Source: an uncultured Bacteroidota bacterium
GTDB taxonomy: Bacteria > Bacteroidota > Bacteroidia > 2-12-FULL-35-15
NCBI GenBank assembly: GCA_903926385.1
Contig: CAIYIS010000007.1
Location: forward strand, 135,614-199,613
Direction: 5' to 3'
Length of the DNA stretch: 64,000 nucleotides
Positions 36,001 through 44,647 of this stretch are shown here, in pieces; positions within the stretch are counted from its first letter, which is position 1; each line of letters begins with the position of its first letter. A program made the position numbers and the translations under genes. Below the pieces are notes generated by a model, which saw only the letters and a program-made list of their open reading frames with translations, did no database searches and was not told where the DNA came from.

Positions 36001-36370
36001 TAAGAATATTAATTCTTTTGTTTTGTTCAATATTGTCTTTAGTCAGTTCTTTAAGAGTAGCTAAATGTTGCAAGGTGGATGTACACGACTTTGCATACTG
36101 CTTCAGAATGTCTTTGTTTCTGGTAATTACATATCCTTTTACAGTTGATTCAATGTCCTTGAAGTCAGAAAAAGCCTCTTCCGATTCTAATATAACATCT
36201 TTTGTTACCGATACCCATTCATTATATTTAACAGATTCCTTGTGGTTGTGATCGAATGTAGTAAATACGAGGAGAAGAAGAGTGATAATTAAAACGAAAC
36301 CTCCCAATAGTTTTGGGTGAAAACTATTGTTTATAATATGTGGAAGCCATTTTCTCATTTTAATTGGCAA
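33002..36370 (-). CDS. Multi-PAS sensor histidine kinase with CHASE3-like input
   Basis: The 1122-residue kinase has a membrane segment at about 20-38, an extracytoplasmic helical CHASE3-like domain (about 40-195; ESTVKGYVITRNKDIL), a second membrane segment near 200-220 and a short coiled coil. About five PAS domains follow between 250 and 890 (for example VVENIHDAIIIIDNDGHL, ALVDNSFDGVMVLDENGY, FELNPVPMWLADIDTFKF). Next come the HisKA domain with His905 in SVSHDLRAPLRSI and the HATPase domain with NLISNALKYS, VRDNGVGFD and GTGVGLSIAHRI. It should autophosphorylate. Its coupled downstream response regulator is a pseudogene, so it now has to signal to another receiver, perhaps the ones at 37349 or 38071. 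Confidence 0.93.
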   Translation of the reverse strand: MPIKMRKWLPHIINNSFHPKLLGGFVLIITLLLLVFTTFDHNHKESVKYNEWVSVTKDVILESEEAFSDFKDIESTVKGYVITRNKDILKQYAKSCTSTLQHLATLKELTKDNIEQNKRINILSEFVVRKIDYSNKLINFVDENNNETAKILINTVENSRLLNRINFLIPSIQAIESRIYDRQKEIKERDLNNTSKTVYLLEIMVILILIIVFIFLEASFRARRRAENNLHHLNNQLDLLVKQRTLSLEISEEKYRTVVENIHDAIIIIDNDGHLKFTNSNFLSVFKLTTIETEQLKLEHVIAPEYIEEIQMSQTLISSGQEMETHLECIAIRKNRKTFWCEMSMVPLSEKNIIIGTQCCIRDISERKRVEEELVRREYQFRALVDNSFDGVMVLDENGYAIFSSPASVRISGYTKEDRQKLSLIEIVISEHQEIVHTLMDNLMEFPGVTFPFQYMIKRKDGSRFWSEGKAINLLNDGSIEGIVINFHDITEEKIARDQLEQNEKKYRHIFELNPVPMWLADIDTFKFLDVNNATVAHYGYTKEEMLTMTALDIRPETDREKFLAVRRNTKVQLEKRGIWEHRKKDGTNIFVDIIVSEIEYNGKLVSLVSANDLTLRIQAEQKIKQSEKLYKTIASNIPGSVIALLDNNLNYLLLEGDLIERLGYVKENVLGKNITEVLPPEHVLIVNKGYVNALSGKSTTEELIIEGYDLTTKLIPLKDEENNVYAIMSVSQDVTDLKNVNRAISELSHAAEQKVIERTASLKKSNELFENLFDHNPASLTINDEATGKLVNCNESFLSFFGYKSKAEVLNKSFIELRLHLAIKQVLTDIIQMKENDIIKNKEVFAINKKGEIKWFNTSILKIKIEGKPSFLSVSIDITEQKKAEEQLTSAIKELDSFSYSVSHDLRAPLRSISGFSQILRESHASLLDEEGQRYLNIISENTLKMGNLIDDLLAFSRLGKQNLHKKLINMEHLVNIIVKELIEDQKITNVELKFNKFLEVYADVSLIHQVMVNLISNALKYSSKKEKILIEINSYKEKNQIIYYVRDNGVGFDMQYYDKLFAVFQRLHRTRDFSGTGVGLSIAHRIITKHDGKMWAESKVNEGATFYFSLPIININSQQV

Positions 36371-36690
36371 AAGTAGTTTTGTAAAAGCACACTCATTATG
36401 ACATTGGTCAGTAGTTATTTGTGACCTAAGTCATGCTTTTGCTTTGACACTAAATCAGTCAATTCAATAAATGAAAACTCATGTGTGAGTTTATCTCTAA
36501 AGAAATAGATGAATAGAATAATAACATGGAAGTGTAAAAAATTTAATTTGTAATTGCTTTTTGAGGATATATGGTATTAATATGCGAGGAAGGATGAAGT
36601 GTTTTACAAGGGAGAATTAATAATTGAGATAAAAAGCCAGAACACAATGGAAATTAACACATGTTCTTTTGATATTTTAAGCATTCCTGA

Positions 36691-37068
36691 AATGATGTGA
36701 CGCAATCCAACGGGAATGTGACGTAATCCCACAGGAATGTGACGCAATTCCATGGGAACGTGTCGCAAACTCACAGGAATGTGACGCAATCCCACGGGAA
36801 TGTGACGCAATCCCACAGGAATGTGACGCAATCCCACGGGAATGTAACGCAATTCCACGTGAATATAACGCAAACTCATGGGAATGTGACGCAATCCCAC
36901 AGGAATGTGATGCAAACCCATGGGAATGTGACGCAATCCCACAGGAATGTGATGCAAACCCACAGGAATGTGACTCAATCCCACGGGAATGTAACGCAAT
37001 CCCACAGGAATGTGATGCAAACCCACAGGAATGTGACGCAAACCCACAGGAATGTGACGCAAACCAGG
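36691..37068. repeat. 21-bp minisatellite, array B (18 units)
   Basis: Eighteen 21-bp units, all of exact length, have consensus GGGAATGTGACGCAATCCCAC on the plus strand. The reverse complement, GTGGGATTGCGTCACATTCCC, matches the array A unit at about 18 of 21 positions. Units alternate between a first base A and G, so a partial 42-bp higher-order pattern is visible in places. The array lies in the divergent region between the kinase and the OmpR-type regulator. Both strands show long open frames (LRHIPVG heptapeptide), but I see no export or start signal and do not call a gene. Confidence 0.95.
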
Positions 37069-37348
37069 AGTAATAAGCATAAAATCTTAAAGAACACAAC
37101 GCAATTCTCTTAAAATGCATTATGTAGCGGAGGAATTCTTTCAAAGACTTCCTAACTGGCAGGTAAACCTCATAATTATTAGATAGCTTCAAAGATCGGT
37201 ATTTATTAGAATTAGCTCCCATTTCATAGAATATATTTTTTCGCTTCAATCATTTTGTGTTTCACAATTGTTAATTACTAAACTTAATTTAATCCTGACT
37301 TAATGTTTAAGTAGCATTGCGCTTCTAATTTCGCGTAATTAAAAAATA

Positions 37349-38029
37349 ATGGAAAAATTAGGTTTAAAAATATTAATAATCGACACAAATGAAGAGATAA
37401 TTCAAATGTTGAAACAAACTTTAGAATCGGAAGGGTACTCTATTCTTGTTTGTAAAAATTCAGCAAATGCTCTGCAAATGGCAATGGAATTTCTTCCTCA
37501 TCTTATATTAACCGAATTGAAATTGCAGGGATTAGATGGCATCGAGATTTGTTTGGAGGTTAGAGGTCAAAAAGAATTAGAAAATACACGTATTGTAGTG
37601 TATTCTGAAATAAATGATGATAACTCACAGGTGGCTGCTTTTAATGCTGGTGCCGATGGTTTTATTGTAAAGCCAATTAAACCTCGTGTGTTGCTAATTC
37701 GTTTGAGTGCATATTTAAGAAAGTATGCTCCTTCTCAACAAGAACATGAAAAGATAAAATATCGTGGTTTAAGAATTGATAGAGAGCGTTATTTAATTTA
37801 TAAAGACGAACAGGAACTCATTCTTCCAAGAAAAGAGTTCGAGTTACTCTCATTACTTTCTTCTTCACCTCAGAAAGTTTTTACTCGCCAGGAAATTTCA
37901 AAATTAATTTGGGGGTATGAAGTTATTACCAATCGAACCATAGATGTGCACATTCGCAAGCTCCGCGAAAAATTAGGTAAAGGGTATATCAAAACTTTTA
38001 AAGGGGTTGGATACTGTTTAGAGGTATAA
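37349..38029 (+). CDS. OmpR-family response regulator with Glu in place of the phospho-Asp
   Basis: The 226-residue protein has a receiver domain (1-120) and a winged-helix DNA-binding domain (about 130-226: LPRKEFELLSLLSS, FTRQEISKLIWG, RTIDVHIRKLREKLG, IKTFKGVGYCL). In the receiver, the usual L-D-x-M-L-P-G-x-D-G phospho-site reads TELKLQGLDG, placing Glu56 at the Asp position. The acidic pair is reduced to Asp12-Thr13, while the Ser and Lys (FIVKP) switch residues are kept. It is therefore probably not phosphorylated in the normal way and may be always active or controlled otherwise. It is divergent from the histidine kinase. Confidence 0.92.
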   Translation: MEKLGLKILIIDTNEEIIQMLKQTLESEGYSILVCKNSANALQMAMEFLPHLILTELKLQGLDGIEICLEVRGQKELENTRIVVYSEINDDNSQVAAFNAGADGFIVKPIKPRVLLIRLSAYLRKYAPSQQEHEKIKYRGLRIDRERYLIYKDEQELILPRKEFELLSLLSSSPQKVFTRQEISKLIWGYEVITNRTIDVHIRKLREKLGKGYIKTFKGVGYCLEV

Positions 38030-38070
38030 TCTATTCATTAGGTAATTCAGTATAAATTGTGGGGAATTCC

Positions 38071-38439
38071 TTATGCAGGTTTCAGAGTTTGATTTACTAT
38101 TTTCAATAAATATTCAAATCTGATTGGTTTAGAAACAAACTGATTGGCTCCCGAACTCATTGCATGCAATACTTTATAATCGTCATTTACTGCGGTCAGA
38201 AATATAAATGGAATAGTTGAAAGCGATTTATTTTTTTTGATTTCTCCACACATAGTTATTCCATCCATTAGTGGCATTAAAATATCTGACAATATTATGT
38301 GAGGTATTTCTTGCTTTGCTTTTATTACCCCTTCTTCACCATCCATTGCTGTTACTACATCGAAGTTGTGCTTACGGAAATTATAGGAAAGAAACTCCAG
38401 AATGTCTTGTTCATCGTCTACTATTAAAATCTTATTCAT
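38071..38439 (-). CDS. CheY-like single-domain response regulator
   Basis: The 122-residue receiver has all key residues: Asp8-Asp9 (ILIVDDEQ), phospho-acceptor Asp52 (IILSDILMPLMDG), Thr in FLTAVND and Lys in FVSKPIRF. No output domain is attached. It is convergent with the OmpR-type regulator gene, ending 41 bases away, and could take phosphate from the large kinase whose own regulator is broken; that link is inference. Confidence 0.92.
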   Translation of the reverse strand: MNKILIVDDEQDILEFLSYNFRKHNFDVVTAMDGEEGVIKAKQEIPHIILSDILMPLMDGITMCGEIKKNKSLSTIPFIFLTAVNDDYKVLHAMSSGANQFVSKPIRFEYLLKIVNQTLKPA

Positions 38440-38568
38440 TATATTTTTTATTGCAAAGGTAAATGAGTAATACTAATTTTATCAATGGTTAATGTTAATT
38501 TATTGTTAGCTCTTTTCAGATATTAAATTATCCGTTAGTATCGATTTTTAATAATAATTTACTAAAAA

Positions 38569-38600
38569 ACAAAAGTCCCGCATTGCTGCGGGACTTTTGT
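38569..38600. terminator. Strong rho-independent terminator
   Basis: ACAAAAGTCCCGCA (38569-38582) and TGCGGGACTTTTGT (38587-38600) form a perfect 14-bp stem with a TTGC loop and A/T flanks on both sides. It lies just after the stop of the minus-strand Ig-repeat gene and closes the 38.6-53 kb cluster. Confidence 0.9.
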
Positions 38601-38634
38601 ATGATAATTAATTACCAGTTATAAAGAAACTTTC

Positions 38635-41600
38635 TTATTTAATCATCGTTTGTGTTACCACGTTGTCGTTAGATAAATCAGTTAGTCTAACCATGAACAC
38701 TCCGTTTTTAAGATTGGATACATCTGTTTTAAGAGTAGTAACTCCTGCAGAAACATGATATTTCTGATTGATAACCTGAGCACCTAAAACGTTGTAAACT
38801 TCAACTACAACATCTTTATCAACTTCTGAAGTAACATCAAAATTCAAGAAATCAGTTGCCGGATTCGGATAAAGATTAGAGAATGTATTACCTCCATCAT
38901 TGCTAGAACCTGCTGCAACATCCACTAGTAAACATGTTGTAATAGCAGTTGTTGAACGAGCAAGTGATGTACCACATGCAGTAAGAGCAGCAACTTTCAC
39001 AAGCGAATTTGCAGGAGTACTAGGTGCAAATAAAATGGTAACCGAATTGGTACCAGCACCAGTTACGATTGAAGCACCTGCAGGAATAGTCCATACATAA
39101 GAAGTAGCTCCTGCTACTGCTACCACTGAATAAGGTACAGGATTAGCTGCAGTTATATCAGCACAAATAGAAGTAGAACCTGTAATAAGTCCTGGTTCAG
39201 CAGCTGTTTTGTTTAGTAATAAAGTTTTTGCAGCACTATTTGTACAGTTTCCAACCGAAGCAACAGAAAGATTTCCTGACACAAAGTTAGAAGCAAACTG
39301 AACATCAACACTTGTAGTTCCTTGACCAGAAACAATTGTAGCGTTAGCTGGTGCTGTCCATAAGTAAGAAGTTACACCTGCTACAGCAACTATGCTATAA
39401 GTTAATGGTGTTAATCCTTGAATAGAAGAACAAACTACAGTAGAACCAGTTATTGCACCAGGTGTTGGAGCAGGACCAGTTACGGTAATGCTTTTTACAG
39501 CACTTGTTGAACATGCATTTGCAGCAGCACAAGTAATTGCTCCTGTAGTGTAACCTGCAGGAAAAGAAATCACGATAGAAGTAGTTCCTTGTCCAGAAAC
39601 GATAGTAGCACCTGCTGGAACAACCCAGTTATATGCTGTAGCATTAGCTACGGCTGCAACTGAATAAATATAAGTAGTTGGACTTGCGCAGATGTTGTTT
39701 AATGTTCCTGTTATTGCTAAAGGAGCTGTTACAGCAGTTTTAGTAAGAGCTAACACACGTGCAACAGACGAACCACATCCTGAGTTACCTACTACTGAAA
39801 TATTACCAACTGTACCAGCTCCTGAAGCTAAAGTAGAGAAGTTAACAGTAATTGAATTGGTTCCCTGACCTGATACTAAAGTAACGCCAGTTGGCACAGT
39901 CCAAGTATAAGTAAGTGCAGTAGGAACTGCAACTATAGAATACGTTACCGGGGTAGAAGAACCAACATAGCTACAAACTGCAGCAGGACCTGTAATAACA
40001 CCAGGTGTAGTAGGTAAAGCTTTAGAGATTGCATAAGTACGTGCTATACTTGAACCGCAAGGTGAAGTAGAGATAACGGATATATTTCCAAGTGCACCTG
40101 CACCTGTCGGTGTGTTAAGGTAGTTAACAGTAATGCTGTTTGTTCCTTGTCCTGAAACAAGATTTACGCCAGCAGGAACTGTCCATACATAAGTTGCTCC
40201 AGCAACTGCTACAAATGAATAGGTAACAGGAGTAGAAGTGCCTACATAAGCACAAACAGCAGCAGTACCAGTTATTACTCCCGGAGTTGCAGGCAGTGCA
40301 GCAGTTATCGCTATAGTTTTAGCAGCACTTGATCCGCAACCGGAAACACGTGTAACGGAAATATTACCTAGAGCACCAGTTGTTGTTACGTTAGCATAAT
40401 TTACAACTAGAGTTGTTGTTCCTTGTCCAGAAACGATGTTACATCCTGTAGGTACCGTCCATAAGTATGAATTAACACCTGCTACAGCAGCTGTGGTGTA
40501 AGTTACAGGAGTTGTAGTTCCTACATAAGAACATACAGCAAGAGCCCCTGTAATAGCTGTTGCGGCTGCAGGGATAGTTTTAGTAATTGCTAATGTTTTA
40601 GCAGCACTTGTACATCCGGTAGCACCTACTGCAGACACTGCAATGTTTCCTACAGCACCTGTACCAGTTGCTGTATTAAGATAACTAACATTGATGGCAG
40701 TAGTGCCTTGTCCTGAAACGATAGAAGCTCCTGCCGGTACTGTCCAAACATAAGATGCAGCATTCGCTACAGCAGCAATTGAGTATGGAACAGATGTTGA
40801 AGTTCCAACATAGTTACAAACTGCGGTTGCACCTGTAATTAATACCGGAACAACTGGTTTAACATTCACTACAACTGTAATTAGTGAACGAGCACTTTCA
40901 TTTCCGATAGAATTAACTTGTGATACATAATATAAAGATGTATGCGCAGTTGTTGTTAATGGTGTTGGGGCAGTTGCTAAAGCTGTTCCTCCTGTTGCTA
41001 CTGTGTACCATTTTAAAGTATTTCCTGCTTGTGCGGTTGCTCCTAGTGGTGTAGCAACATCTAGCATACAATAAGCTACTGTTGGATTAACTGTAGGTGC
41101 AGGGGGAGTGCTAGTGAAAGTTAAAGAAGGAAGTGAAATTTCATTTCCTACAGGATTTGAAGCAACATAATTCTGATATTGACCGTTAACTCCTGTTCCT
41201 ACCTGGATGTTTAATTCAAAATGGAAAATACCATTTGTTGTAAACTGACCAATTAATACTTTGTTTGTTGTCGAAGGAAATGGTCCTTGAGAACCATTCA
41301 AAGAAGCAACAGAACCGTTAGATGTAGTAAATGAATTTCCAACGTTACTAGTTGCATCAAATGCTGCAAGCTGACCTGATGTAATACCAACAAAAGTTAC
41401 CGACTGAGGCGTACCTGTAATCATACCGTCTTGCGTATATAAAGGAATTCCCGCTGTAGCATCTGCATTGTGCAAGATTGTGTTGGCTGCGATTAAATTG
41501 GCAGCTCCATTGTCTTCCGATTTTAGAACACCCAATTGTCCATTTGCACTAGCTCCGGCTGAAAACCAAGAATCAAGTGCAACTGAATTGCTTGCTAGGT

Positions 41601-41913
41601 ATTGAGAACCAATTCCATTTGGTGTTGTAGCTCCTCTGTCTTGATTATTGAAGAAAGAAGTTGTGGTAGATACTGTCAAAGGATGACCAGCCACTCCATA
41701 CATTGCCTGAAATTTATATCCGGGAATCATATCTGCGAAAATTCTGTACGTTACAGAACCGGTAGGCAATGCACCAATACTTCCGGTTGCATCTGCTGCA
41801 TTGGAAACATAGTATTTTTCAACTATAATACCTTCCAAACCGTTTTGTGCGAAGGAATGACCTCCAGCTAACAGTAAGCCTAAGCCTAATATTAATGATT
41901 TTATTTTTTTCAT
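38635..41913 (-). CDS. Large T9SS cargo: family-specific N-domain plus seven Ig/PKD-like repeats
   Basis: I use the ATG at 41913, directly before a signal peptide (MKKIKSLILGLGLLLAGGHS); the frame stays open 24 codons upstream. The 1092-residue product has an N-domain of about 240 residues shared with three neighbours (IIVEKYYVSNAADA, GSVTYRIFADM, FFNNQDRG, VLIGQFTTNG, FELNIQVG), an Ig-like segment (TLKWYTVATGGTAL), then seven repeats of 85-93 residues, each with ITG--AVC, Y-WTVPAG, IVSGQGT and a paired Cys. The C-terminus (LYPNPATDFLNFDVTSE to TQTMIK) is a T9SS type A sorting domain. It is probably a surface or matrix protein. It is last in the minus-strand cluster, and a hairpin lies in the short gap upstream. 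Confidence 0.9.
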   Translation of the reverse strand: MKKIKSLILGLGLLLAGGHSFAQNGLEGIIVEKYYVSNAADATGSIGALPTGSVTYRIFADMIPGYKFQAMYGVAGHPLTVSTTTSFFNNQDRGATTPNGIGSQYLASNSVALDSWFSAGASANGQLGVLKSEDNGAANLIAANTILHNADATAGIPLYTQDGMITGTPQSVTFVGITSGQLAAFDATSNVGNSFTTSNGSVASLNGSQGPFPSTTNKVLIGQFTTNGIFHFELNIQVGTGVNGQYQNYVASNPVGNEISLPSLTFTSTPPAPTVNPTVAYCMLDVATPLGATAQAGNTLKWYTVATGGTALATAPTPLTTTAHTSLYYVSQVNSIGNESARSLITVVVNVKPVVPVLITGATAVCNYVGTSTSVPYSIAAVANAASYVWTVPAGASIVSGQGTTAINVSYLNTATGTGAVGNIAVSAVGATGCTSAAKTLAITKTIPAAATAITGALAVCSYVGTTTPVTYTTAAVAGVNSYLWTVPTGCNIVSGQGTTTLVVNYANVTTTGALGNISVTRVSGCGSSAAKTIAITAALPATPGVITGTAAVCAYVGTSTPVTYSFVAVAGATYVWTVPAGVNLVSGQGTNSITVNYLNTPTGAGALGNISVISTSPCGSSIARTYAISKALPTTPGVITGPAAVCSYVGSSTPVTYSIVAVPTALTYTWTVPTGVTLVSGQGTNSITVNFSTLASGAGTVGNISVVGNSGCGSSVARVLALTKTAVTAPLAITGTLNNICASPTTYIYSVAAVANATAYNWVVPAGATIVSGQGTTSIVISFPAGYTTGAITCAAANACSTSAVKSITVTGPAPTPGAITGSTVVCSSIQGLTPLTYSIVAVAGVTSYLWTAPANATIVSGQGTTSVDVQFASNFVSGNLSVASVGNCTNSAAKTLLLNKTAAEPGLITGSTSICADITAANPVPYSVVAVAGATSYVWTIPAGASIVTGAGTNSVTILFAPSTPANSLVKVAALTACGTSLARSTTAITTCLLVDVAAGSSNDGGNTFSNLYPNPATDFLNFDVTSEVDKDVVVEVYNVLGAQVINQKYHVSAGVTTLKTDVSNLKNGVFMVRLTDLSNDNVVTQTMIK

Positions 41914-41941
41914 ATTTATATGTTTTATTAAGTCCGCACCT

Positions 41942-41983
41942 GCGGCTACCCTCCTCCCTATGAAAGAGGGCAGAAATAGCCGC
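41942..41983. other. Two-tier hairpin in an intergenic gap
   Basis: GCGGCTA (41942-41948) pairs with TAGCCGC (41977-41983), and inside it CCCTC pairs with GAGGG around CTCCCTATGAAA. It lies in the gap between the beta-helix gene and the Ig-repeat gene on the minus strand, 28 bases before the start of the latter. It might tune expression of the downstream gene, but no mechanism is evident. Confidence 0.5.
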
Positions 41984-42006
41984 AAATGAAAGAACTTAGA
42001 TTTAGA

Positions 42007-43818
42007 TTAGTTACAAGATTGGTTGAAGTTACCTAACAAAATAAGGAAGTCAACGTTGTTAGTAATTCCATCATGGTTGATGTCAGTTGGACATGGAGCT
42101 AATCCTCCTGTAGTTTGCAACATAGTAGCATAAGCCCATCCAGATAACCAGTTAGTTCCTGAACCGAAAGCTCCTCTGTAGTTTTCAGGTGTAAAGAAAC
42201 CATCAGCAGGTGCAACAGTTGTAGTAGCTAAAACTGGATTAGGAACAGCACTGTATTGTGAAGAAACAACATTTGTTATTCCATCCATAACCCAAATTGG
42301 AGACACTCCCGGTACTGAAGCTACTTTTATGTTACCATCAGTTACATAAAATTGAGTTGTGTCGGTTGCAGTTGGTGCATGAGATGCCCAGTTTGCATAA
42401 TAAGAGTTACTTCCAGAGATTTTAGAAACATTTTTTACTAAAGTAGCTGCAGCAGCTCCAGGAGCACCAGCTCCCATTCCAATAAATGTATTGTTTTTTA
42501 CAATTAATGTTGGAGTACCATTGTTGTTTCTCCAGTTATCATAAGAATCTAGAACAGTAGCACCACTTGATGATAAAGTATTAGATCTTGTTCCTTCTCC
42601 TGGTTGATTTCCTGTCCAAAGGTTTAAACCGCAAGCAAAGTTTGCAAATACTGAATTGTAAATCTCTCCTTCAGTAAGTTCTTTAGCACATATAGCTGAC
42701 ATACCTGTGTTGTCAGAGTTTTCTTTTCTTTTGTTAGTACCAATCATTGTTACGTTGTAAATAACAGGGTGAGAACGGTAACCACCTACACCAATTGTTC
42801 CGATAGCAACACCAGAACCATTTCCTGAAGCTTGGTCATCAGCATCCATTTCGAAACCATTATCTCCAGCACCTGTTACAGTACCTAAAGTGTCGTTTGA
42901 AGAAACACCAACAGAGAAAACGTTTTGTACTTTCCCACTGTATCCATCATCCCAGTCAAACATATCATCATTACCAAACATAAATGTTGCATTTTTGATG
43001 TTTACTGTACCTCCCCAGAATTCCATGTTATCATCAGCAGAAGAAATAACTTCTACGTGATCAACAGTAGTACCACGACCAACAGAACCAAAAGAAATAC
43101 CGTTTAACTCTCCACCTACTTGCAAGATTTGACCTGTAAAACGAACAGAAACATATCTTAAAATACCTGAGTTATCGTTATCGTTAAAAGTGGTGTTGTA
43201 ACCAGCTTGAGGTGTAGTTAAATTTACACCAAATTGATTTCTGAAATCTGAAGTTGCAAATCCTTCAAATGTTCCCAATCCATCAGCAACTGCTATTTTA
43301 CCATCACCAACACCTGCTTGAAAAGGTCCGTTTTTGATAAGTGTTAGGTTGTTTGAAGCTTGACCAGCGATAACTAAACCACCCCATTGTCCAACGTTGT
43401 GGATAGAGTAAGTTCCGTCCATAGGATCTGCTTGTGCAGTCATTACGATTGGACAATCAGCTGTTCCGTCAGCATAAATTTTACCTCCTCTAGAAACGAT
43501 TAAGGCAGTTGCTGTGCTAGGAACTCCAGTGTTTACTCCTTTAATTACTGTACCCGGTTGAATAGTAAGCGTAACTCCGTTTGGTACATAGATTTTTTTG
43601 TCTAATATCCATAGCTTATCGCAAGTAAGGATAGTGTTTGCTAACAAGTCTCCATCAGCAGCACCACCATTGGTAGCTAATGTTGAAAGGTTAATAGTTG
43701 GGCGAGATGACACTGTAGGACATCCGCAAGATGAACCAAGGTTGGTTTGAGCAACACCTGAATTCACCGCTGCGAGAGCAAATACTGCTGACGCAATTAA
43801 TGTTGAAATTTTCTTCAT
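42007..43818 (-). CDS. Secreted right-handed beta-helix-like protein with dockerin-like C-terminus
   Basis: The 603-residue protein has a signal peptide (MKKISTLIASAVFALAAVNS) and a body typical of a Bacteroidota beta-helix family: DKKIYVPNGVTLTIQPGTVIKG, ALIVSRGGKIYADGTADCPI, GQWGGLVIAGQAS, FEGFATSDFRNQFG, GILRYVSVRFTG, NMEFWGGTVNIKNA and NDDMFDWDDGYSGK. It does not end in a T9SS sorting domain. Instead the last 30 residues hold DINHDGITNNVDFL between two Cys, a single calcium-loop motif of dockerin type I kind. It lies between the outer-membrane/secreted gene block and the Ig-repeat gene and has a -7 box about 150 bases upstream. Ligand unknown. Confidence 0.88.
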   Translation of the reverse strand: MKKISTLIASAVFALAAVNSGVAQTNLGSSCGCPTVSSRPTINLSTLATNGGAADGDLLANTILTCDKLWILDKKIYVPNGVTLTIQPGTVIKGVNTGVPSTATALIVSRGGKIYADGTADCPIVMTAQADPMDGTYSIHNVGQWGGLVIAGQASNNLTLIKNGPFQAGVGDGKIAVADGLGTFEGFATSDFRNQFGVNLTTPQAGYNTTFNDNDNSGILRYVSVRFTGQILQVGGELNGISFGSVGRGTTVDHVEVISSADDNMEFWGGTVNIKNATFMFGNDDMFDWDDGYSGKVQNVFSVGVSSNDTLGTVTGAGDNGFEMDADDQASGNGSGVAIGTIGVGGYRSHPVIYNVTMIGTNKRKENSDNTGMSAICAKELTEGEIYNSVFANFACGLNLWTGNQPGEGTRSNTLSSSGATVLDSYDNWRNNNGTPTLIVKNNTFIGMGAGAPGAAAATLVKNVSKISGSNSYYANWASHAPTATDTTQFYVTDGNIKVASVPGVSPIWVMDGITNVVSSQYSAVPNPVLATTTVAPADGFFTPENYRGAFGSGTNWLSGWAYATMLQTTGGLAPCPTDINHDGITNNVDFLILLGNFNQSCN

Positions 43819-43967
43819 GTTTTTTTTTTGCTTTTAGTTAATTGTTTTAGTTAATTGTTTTTTGTTTTGTTTTAGAATTGTTTTAATAGTTTTGTTTAAT
43901 TTCTTTCTGTTTCGTAATGCAAAGGGGTTAATGTTTTAAATAAGTTTGTAATCGAATTAATACGTCA

Positions 43968-43975
43968 CAAAAGTA
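43968..43975 (-). promoter_or_regulatory. Bacteroidota -7 box for the beta-helix gene
   Basis: The minus strand reads TACTTTTG. This gives a leader of roughly 145 bases, which is rich in TTGTTTTAGTTAA-type repeats on the plus strand. No -33 element is clear. Confidence 0.4.
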
Positions 43976-44103
43976 TACGTGGGATATTACGCAGAGATTA
44001 AAGGTGTATTATAAGAAGTAAATTATTAAGATAACTAAATGTTATCAAAAGTAAATTCTAATAACTACAAGTTAACATTTGGGTAATGTTTGTACTCTTT
44101 ATT

Positions 44104-44646
44104 TTAATGGTTGGTCACGATTCTCCTTGCTGAATTTTTGAATTCTCTTTGCGAATCAATGCTGGATAAATAATAAAGTTTGAAGCGGAAAATTCTGTTG
44201 CCTTTTCGAACTATAATAAAAGGATAACCTAAATTATCTTTTACCTGAAATCCTTCGTTGCCAAAATCGGATAACGATTCATAAAATGGATTGGATTGAT
44301 TCTCTGCAAGTGCACTTTTGAAGACATCTTTGGAAACCTCCATGTCTTTATACTGCTCGTAACTAAAGAATATTCTCCCTTTTGATGTACTGTCTTTGTA
44401 AACGGCCACATAATCCAGCGCATATCGCATAAGCGAATTGCTAACTTTTAATGTACTATCTTTCAATATTGCTTTTTTTCCCAAGAGATGTTCAACTTCG
44501 CTTAATGGAAAAAAATTAATGGAATGGAACGTGCTGTCGATTTCATGTTGTATTCTTTTTACTCCTTCTTCATTTGTTTTGTTTGTTTGGGCAAATGATG
44601 AGAAACTAAGTATAGAAATGATAAAGAAAAAGAGAGTCCTTTTCAT
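44104..44646 (-). CDS. Small exported protein, unknown
   Basis: This 180-residue protein has a signal peptide (MKRTLFFFIISILSFSSFAQ) and a charged mixed alpha/beta mature part with YKDSTSKGRIFFSYEQYKDM, FESLSDFGNEGFQV-like sequence and GYPFIIVRKGNRIFRFKLYY. There are no Cys or membrane segments in the mature chain. The start lies one base after the stop of the barrel gene upstream, so the two are tightly coupled. Function not recognised. Confidence 0.8.
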   Translation of the reverse strand: MKRTLFFFIISILSFSSFAQTNKTNEEGVKRIQHEIDSTFHSINFFPLSEVEHLLGKKAILKDSTLKVSNSLMRYALDYVAVYKDSTSKGRIFFSYEQYKDMEVSKDVFKSALAENQSNPFYESLSDFGNEGFQVKDNLGYPFIIVRKGNRIFRFKLYYLSSIDSQREFKNSARRIVTNH

Positions 44647-44647
44647 T

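Noticed and set aside
5440-37068. CRISPR array
   Set aside because: Units are directly adjacent with no spacers, and no cas genes are present.
36604-37249. Minus-strand frames of 158 and 190 codons and a plus-strand frame across array B
   Set aside because: All are repeat read-through on both strands with no start context; flanking sequence shows no protein-like pattern.
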